DNA from: CALGYY01 sp963678485
GTDB lineage: Bacteria; Bacteroidota; Bacteroidia; Bacteroidales; CAIWKO01
NCBI GenBank assembly: GCA_963678485.1
Contig: OY782882.1
Coordinates: 992,001 to 1,056,000, forward strand
Length of the DNA: 64,000 bases
Reading direction: 5' to 3'
Both the position numbers and the translations under genes were made by a program. Of the stretch, positions 61,924-64,000 are shown piece by piece. Position 1 is the first letter of the stretch. Each line of letters begins with the position of its first letter. The notes beneath the pieces were generated by a model. That model searched no databases and was not told the origin of the DNA. It worked only from the letters and a program-made list of their open reading frames with translations.

Positions 61924-62123
61924 AATTACTTTTTATTAATCTGCGTGAAAGGAATAACAATACCAAATATAAATGCCATTTTGAAACTTGTCTCCCAATC
62001 GACCACTACACCAGTCTTCTTAATAAAATAATTCCAACATAGCGTAACGAGAACTGTTGCAATAAAACCTATTGCAAAGGATATCAGAAATCGTAAAGCA
62101 AACGCCTTAATCTTCATAATTCA
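61915..62123. repeat. 209-bp direct repeat, copy 2
   Basis: See copy 1 at 60928-61136. The left end of this copy overlaps the last bases of the palindrome. Confidence 0.95.
61926..62117 (-). CDS. 63-aa membrane protein, copy 2
   Basis: Identical in protein sequence to the one at 60939-61130: basic start, hydrophobic helix of about 23 residues, loop, weaker second helix. The two base differences between the copies are both synonymous. The stop codon is followed at once, on this strand, by the 125-bp palindrome, whereas copy 1 is followed by an unrelated short inverted repeat. Upstream of the start the sequence differs from copy 1 beyond position 62123, so the promoters, if any, differ. Confidence 0.6.
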   Translation of the reverse strand: MKIKAFALRFLISFAIGFIATVLVTLCWNYFIKKTGVVVDWETSFKMAFIFGIVIPFTQINKK

Positions 62124-62317
62124 TCTATTTATTTAAGACAGCTTTTTCAAGAGTAAAAAGACTTAAAAAAAAATCACACCAAGAGTATTAATTCCTAAAT
62201 CCTTTGTATGTTAACCAAGATTCAAAGTTAAGAAAAAATATTCACAACCGTCGAACTAGCCATTCCATAGGCTACAGGGGTTTGCCTCACTATTCAAAGT
62301 AGTAGTTTTCTATTCGT

Positions 62318-62971
62318 TCACAGTTGGGTCCCGATATATTGTAAACATTTTATTCTTGCTTTGCTCAAATATTCAGTCAAATCTCCTGAAGTCGGTTCAA
62401 TTTCCGATTTTAGATAAAGGTCAAACATTGGAAAAGCCCCCCAGCCACTTTCATTAGGATCAAATGTAACCCACACTTCAAAATGCACAATTCCTTTGCT
62501 GTCGCGGTATTCTTTGGACACTTCTTTTCTTTGAATGTTTAATATTTTAACTGTCTTTGTCTCAACGTGATTAGTCCAATCAACGGTATCCCCCATATAG
62601 TCAATGAATTTTGACTCAACATTAAAAGCTTTAATAAATAAGTCTGAAGTCATGAGGCCATTCTGAAAAAGCAAAGTCACTATACTGTCGAGATGATAAT
62701 AAATTCTTTGAGCTTCACCAATACTATCCCAACCAGCAAGAAAACCAATAAAATGGTCTGCATACATTATCATTTCTGAACTATCTGTTTTGTATGTAGT
62801 CAACTTAAGAGAATCATTTTTTATAATTTCCAGGTTCCCTGTTTGTCTTGGAAACTCACAATTCAATATTGATATAGGATAATACGTGTCTTTAGGAGGA
62901 AGTTTTTGTTTTTGTCCAAAAACCGTCGTGCTTATAAATATCGAAATTAATATGATTAATGTCTGTCTCAT
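62318..62971 (-). CDS. Secreted protein of unknown function
   Basis: 217 aa. A signal peptide ('MRQTLIILISIFISTTVFGQ', cleavage near 19-20) leads to a mature part of about 197 residues with mixed helix and strand, including 'MYADHFIGFLAGWDSIGEAQRIYYHLDSIVTLLF' and 'IVHFEVWVTFDPNESGWGAFPMFDLYLKSE'. No family recognised. Base composition is more AT-rich than the housekeeping genes to the left. The roughly 190 bases after its stop have no gene, but hold a 5-bp hairpin (TAGCC/GGCTA at 62257-62274). It belongs to the accessory tail of small unknown genes on the minus strand. Confidence 0.6.
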   Translation of the reverse strand: MRQTLIILISIFISTTVFGQKQKLPPKDTYYPISILNCEFPRQTGNLEIIKNDSLKLTTYKTDSSEMIMYADHFIGFLAGWDSIGEAQRIYYHLDSIVTLLFQNGLMTSDLFIKAFNVESKFIDYMGDTVDWTNHVETKTVKILNIQRKEVSKEYRDSKGIVHFEVWVTFDPNESGWGAFPMFDLYLKSEIEPTSGDLTEYLSKARIKCLQYIGTQL

Positions 62972-62982
62972 TCCTATTACTG

Positions 62983-63129
62983 CTAACGTTTTAGGGCTTT
63001 GCGATTAGGCGAGTTTCAGTAAACAAAGTTTTATTATATCACCTATGCTCATGGGAAGAATAAAACACTACGTTTGCATGTCACCCCGCTTGAATTAAAA
63101 CTCTTGTTTGTAGTAGCCTTAATTGTTAG
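62983..63129. other. 147-bp spacer between secreted genes, framed by inverted CTAAC/GTTAG
   Basis: CTAAC (62983-62987) and GTTAG (63125-63129) frame a region without a gene that shows partial pairing inside (for example GAGTTT with AAACTC). Its size and place after one gene and just before the start of the next recall cassette junctions of integrons, but the ends do not match the attC consensus RYYYAAC/GTTRRRY. Confidence 0.3.
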
Positions 63130-63130
63130 T

Positions 63131-63817
63131 TTATTTCTTTAATAATCCACCGTAATTCGGTTTGTCAAAACACAATTCACTCTGCTTATATGTTGTGCAG
63201 TTGTTTACTATTAACGGAACATTTCTGATTTTATCAGACGCAATCATTAAGTAAAAATAACTTACATCTGCTTTATCATTCTTTTCTTCAAATACAGCTA
63301 TTCCCCTTTTGCTATCAATGATATGAATAATGAGCTTTCTATCCTTGTTAGCGATACCTGTCAATTGAAATTCGTATGTATTGTCGTCAATTCCCTTTTG
63401 GGTAATAATGCTGTTTGCCACCGGCCCTTCGCCTGTCCAGTCTATAAAAGATGTATCGTTAATCGAAATTCTATAATGAGAAATAAAATCACAAGGATGA
63501 TAGACATAAAACGACCCTTTGTATTGCTTTAGTGTTATCCACTTAGTTTGAGGAATTACAGGCGCTTTTTTAGTTAATGTCAATTGATTTTCTTTCAAAA
63601 AATCCAATGAATATTTGTAACTCTGTTCGTCAAACATCATAAAACCCCAGTAATTTATTTTGTCGTAGAAATTGCTATTGGGGTTATTTTCAAAAAAAAT
63701 TGACTGGGCCGTACCGAGCAAGCTATCTTTTTCAATAAAAACTGTGTCTGATTGTCCAAATGCAGAAAAAGTCGAACAAATAATTATAATTGTCAATATG
63801 TTTTTTAGTAAAGCCAT
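63131..63817 (-). CDS. Secreted protein of unknown function
   Basis: 228 aa. Signal peptide of about 21 residues ('IIIICSTFSAFGQ'), then a mature part that is beta-rich and aromatic ('FYDKINYWGFMMFDEQSYKY', 'KQYKGSFYVYHPCDFISHYRISIND', 'VSYFYLMIASDKIRNVPLIVNNC'). The pair 'VYHPCDFISHYRI' with 'DTSFIDWTGEG' is the most regular part; no family recognised. Two cysteines near the C-terminus ('NNCTTYKQSELCFD') may form a disulfide. Same strand and similar style as the neighbouring secreted protein; the two are separated by the 62983-63129 spacer. Confidence 0.6.
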   Translation of the reverse strand: MALLKNILTIIIICSTFSAFGQSDTVFIEKDSLLGTAQSIFFENNPNSNFYDKINYWGFMMFDEQSYKYSLDFLKENQLTLTKKAPVIPQTKWITLKQYKGSFYVYHPCDFISHYRISINDTSFIDWTGEGPVANSIITQKGIDDNTYEFQLTGIANKDRKLIIHIIDSKRGIAVFEEKNDKADVSYFYLMIASDKIRNVPLIVNNCTTYKQSELCFDKPNYGGLLKK

Positions 63818-63908
63818 GAAGCTACTGATAATGATTATTGCCGCTTTTTATTTGCAATATAATTGCCGTCTCTCGTCAATACTTTTAGTTTCTGTTGATC
63901 ATTAGAAA

Positions 63909-64000
63909 TTAAAAACCTGTTTCAACCACGATCTTAAATAAAACCAGATAGAAAATTCCACCACCAATTAATAAAAATAATCTTTGCTTATATTTCTTCT
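63909..64000 (-). CDS. C-terminal end of a membrane protein (rest outside window)
   Basis: The minus strand is open from the window edge to TAA at 63909-63911. The thirty residues contain 'FLLIGGGIFYLVLFKIVVETGF', a hydrophobic helix near the C-terminus. Too short to name; the gene continues past the right edge. It is only about 90 bases, so it may be chance. Confidence 0.35.
   Translation of the reverse strand, partial: KKYKQRLFLLIGGGIFYLVLFKIVVETGF

Overview
The window reads as a stretch of chromosome from a free-living or environmental Bacteroidota. The evidence is: several promoters of the TAnnTTTG type used by the Bacteroidota primary sigma factor; two proteins ending in type IX secretion (T9SS) sorting domains; many lipoproteins with an SC or GC lipobox; a TonB-dependent receptor with a carboxypeptidase-regulatory-like N-terminus; a Rho factor with a long disordered insert; and family-typical neighbourhoods such as DUF2520-kdsC-UbiA-maf and DUF4296-dihydroorotase-GT2. 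No rRNA, tRNA, CRISPR array, prophage or complete insertion sequence was seen. Genes are densely packed, and no stretch over about 300 bases lacks a gene.

Layout. 0-4.1 kb: tail of an EI24/CysZ-like membrane protein, a MqnA-like menaquinone gene, then a reverse operon DUF2520-kdsC-UbiA prenyltransferase-maf. 4.1-8.9 kb: lipoproteins, a large gluzincin/beta-propeller/beta-barrel protein and a small PF04020 membrane protein. 8.9-11.8 kb: sulfate activation operon cysC-cysD-cysN. 11.9-15.6 kb: a lipoprotein, a DUF1573 gene interrupted by an in-frame TGA at a conserved cysteine, and rho. 15.8-22.6 kb: orphan OppC-type permease, alpha/beta hydrolase, nucleoside-type MFS carrier, bifunctional-nuclease protein and a membrane pyrophosphatase. 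22.6-28.9 kb: envelope genes (YD-like repeat protein, lptD, amidase with SPOR domain, MCE/MlaD protein) and a MerR regulator. 29-35.9 kb: M20 dipeptidase, deoC, CocE-type hydrolase with T9SS tail, hutU and a lipoprotein. 36-42.9 kb: DUF4296-dihydroorotase-polyprenol-phosphate mannosyltransferase operon, mfd and hldD. 42.9-46.6 kb: a PspA / DUF4178 / zinc-ribbon / SPFH-GYF membrane-stress module. 46.7-50.2 kb: heavy-metal cluster (HMA lipoprotein, TonB receptor, HYC_CC_PP protein). 50.2-53 kb: a giant glycine-rich secreted T9SS protein. 53.1-60.9 kb: an AmgK-like kinase fused to a RapZ C-terminal domain, a MurU-like nucleotidyltransferase, a DUF6056-like membrane protein, an AddB-like nuclease and proline dehydrogenase.

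The last 3 kb (about 60.9-64 kb) is different. It holds short, mostly unrecognised genes on one strand, a 209-bp direct repeat carrying two copies of the same 63-aa membrane protein, a remnant that looks like a BRO-N/DinD-type gene, and a 125-bp imperfect palindrome. This looks like an accessory or decaying mobile region.

The points most worth following up are the DUF1573 TGA codon (mutation, base-call error or selenocysteine), the PspA-SPFH module, the AmgK-RapZ fusion beside MurU, the repeat-rich right end, and three promoters whose TTTG box lies exactly 4 nt from the start codon, which suggests leaderless mRNAs. All functional calls come from reading motifs by eye; no database search was run.
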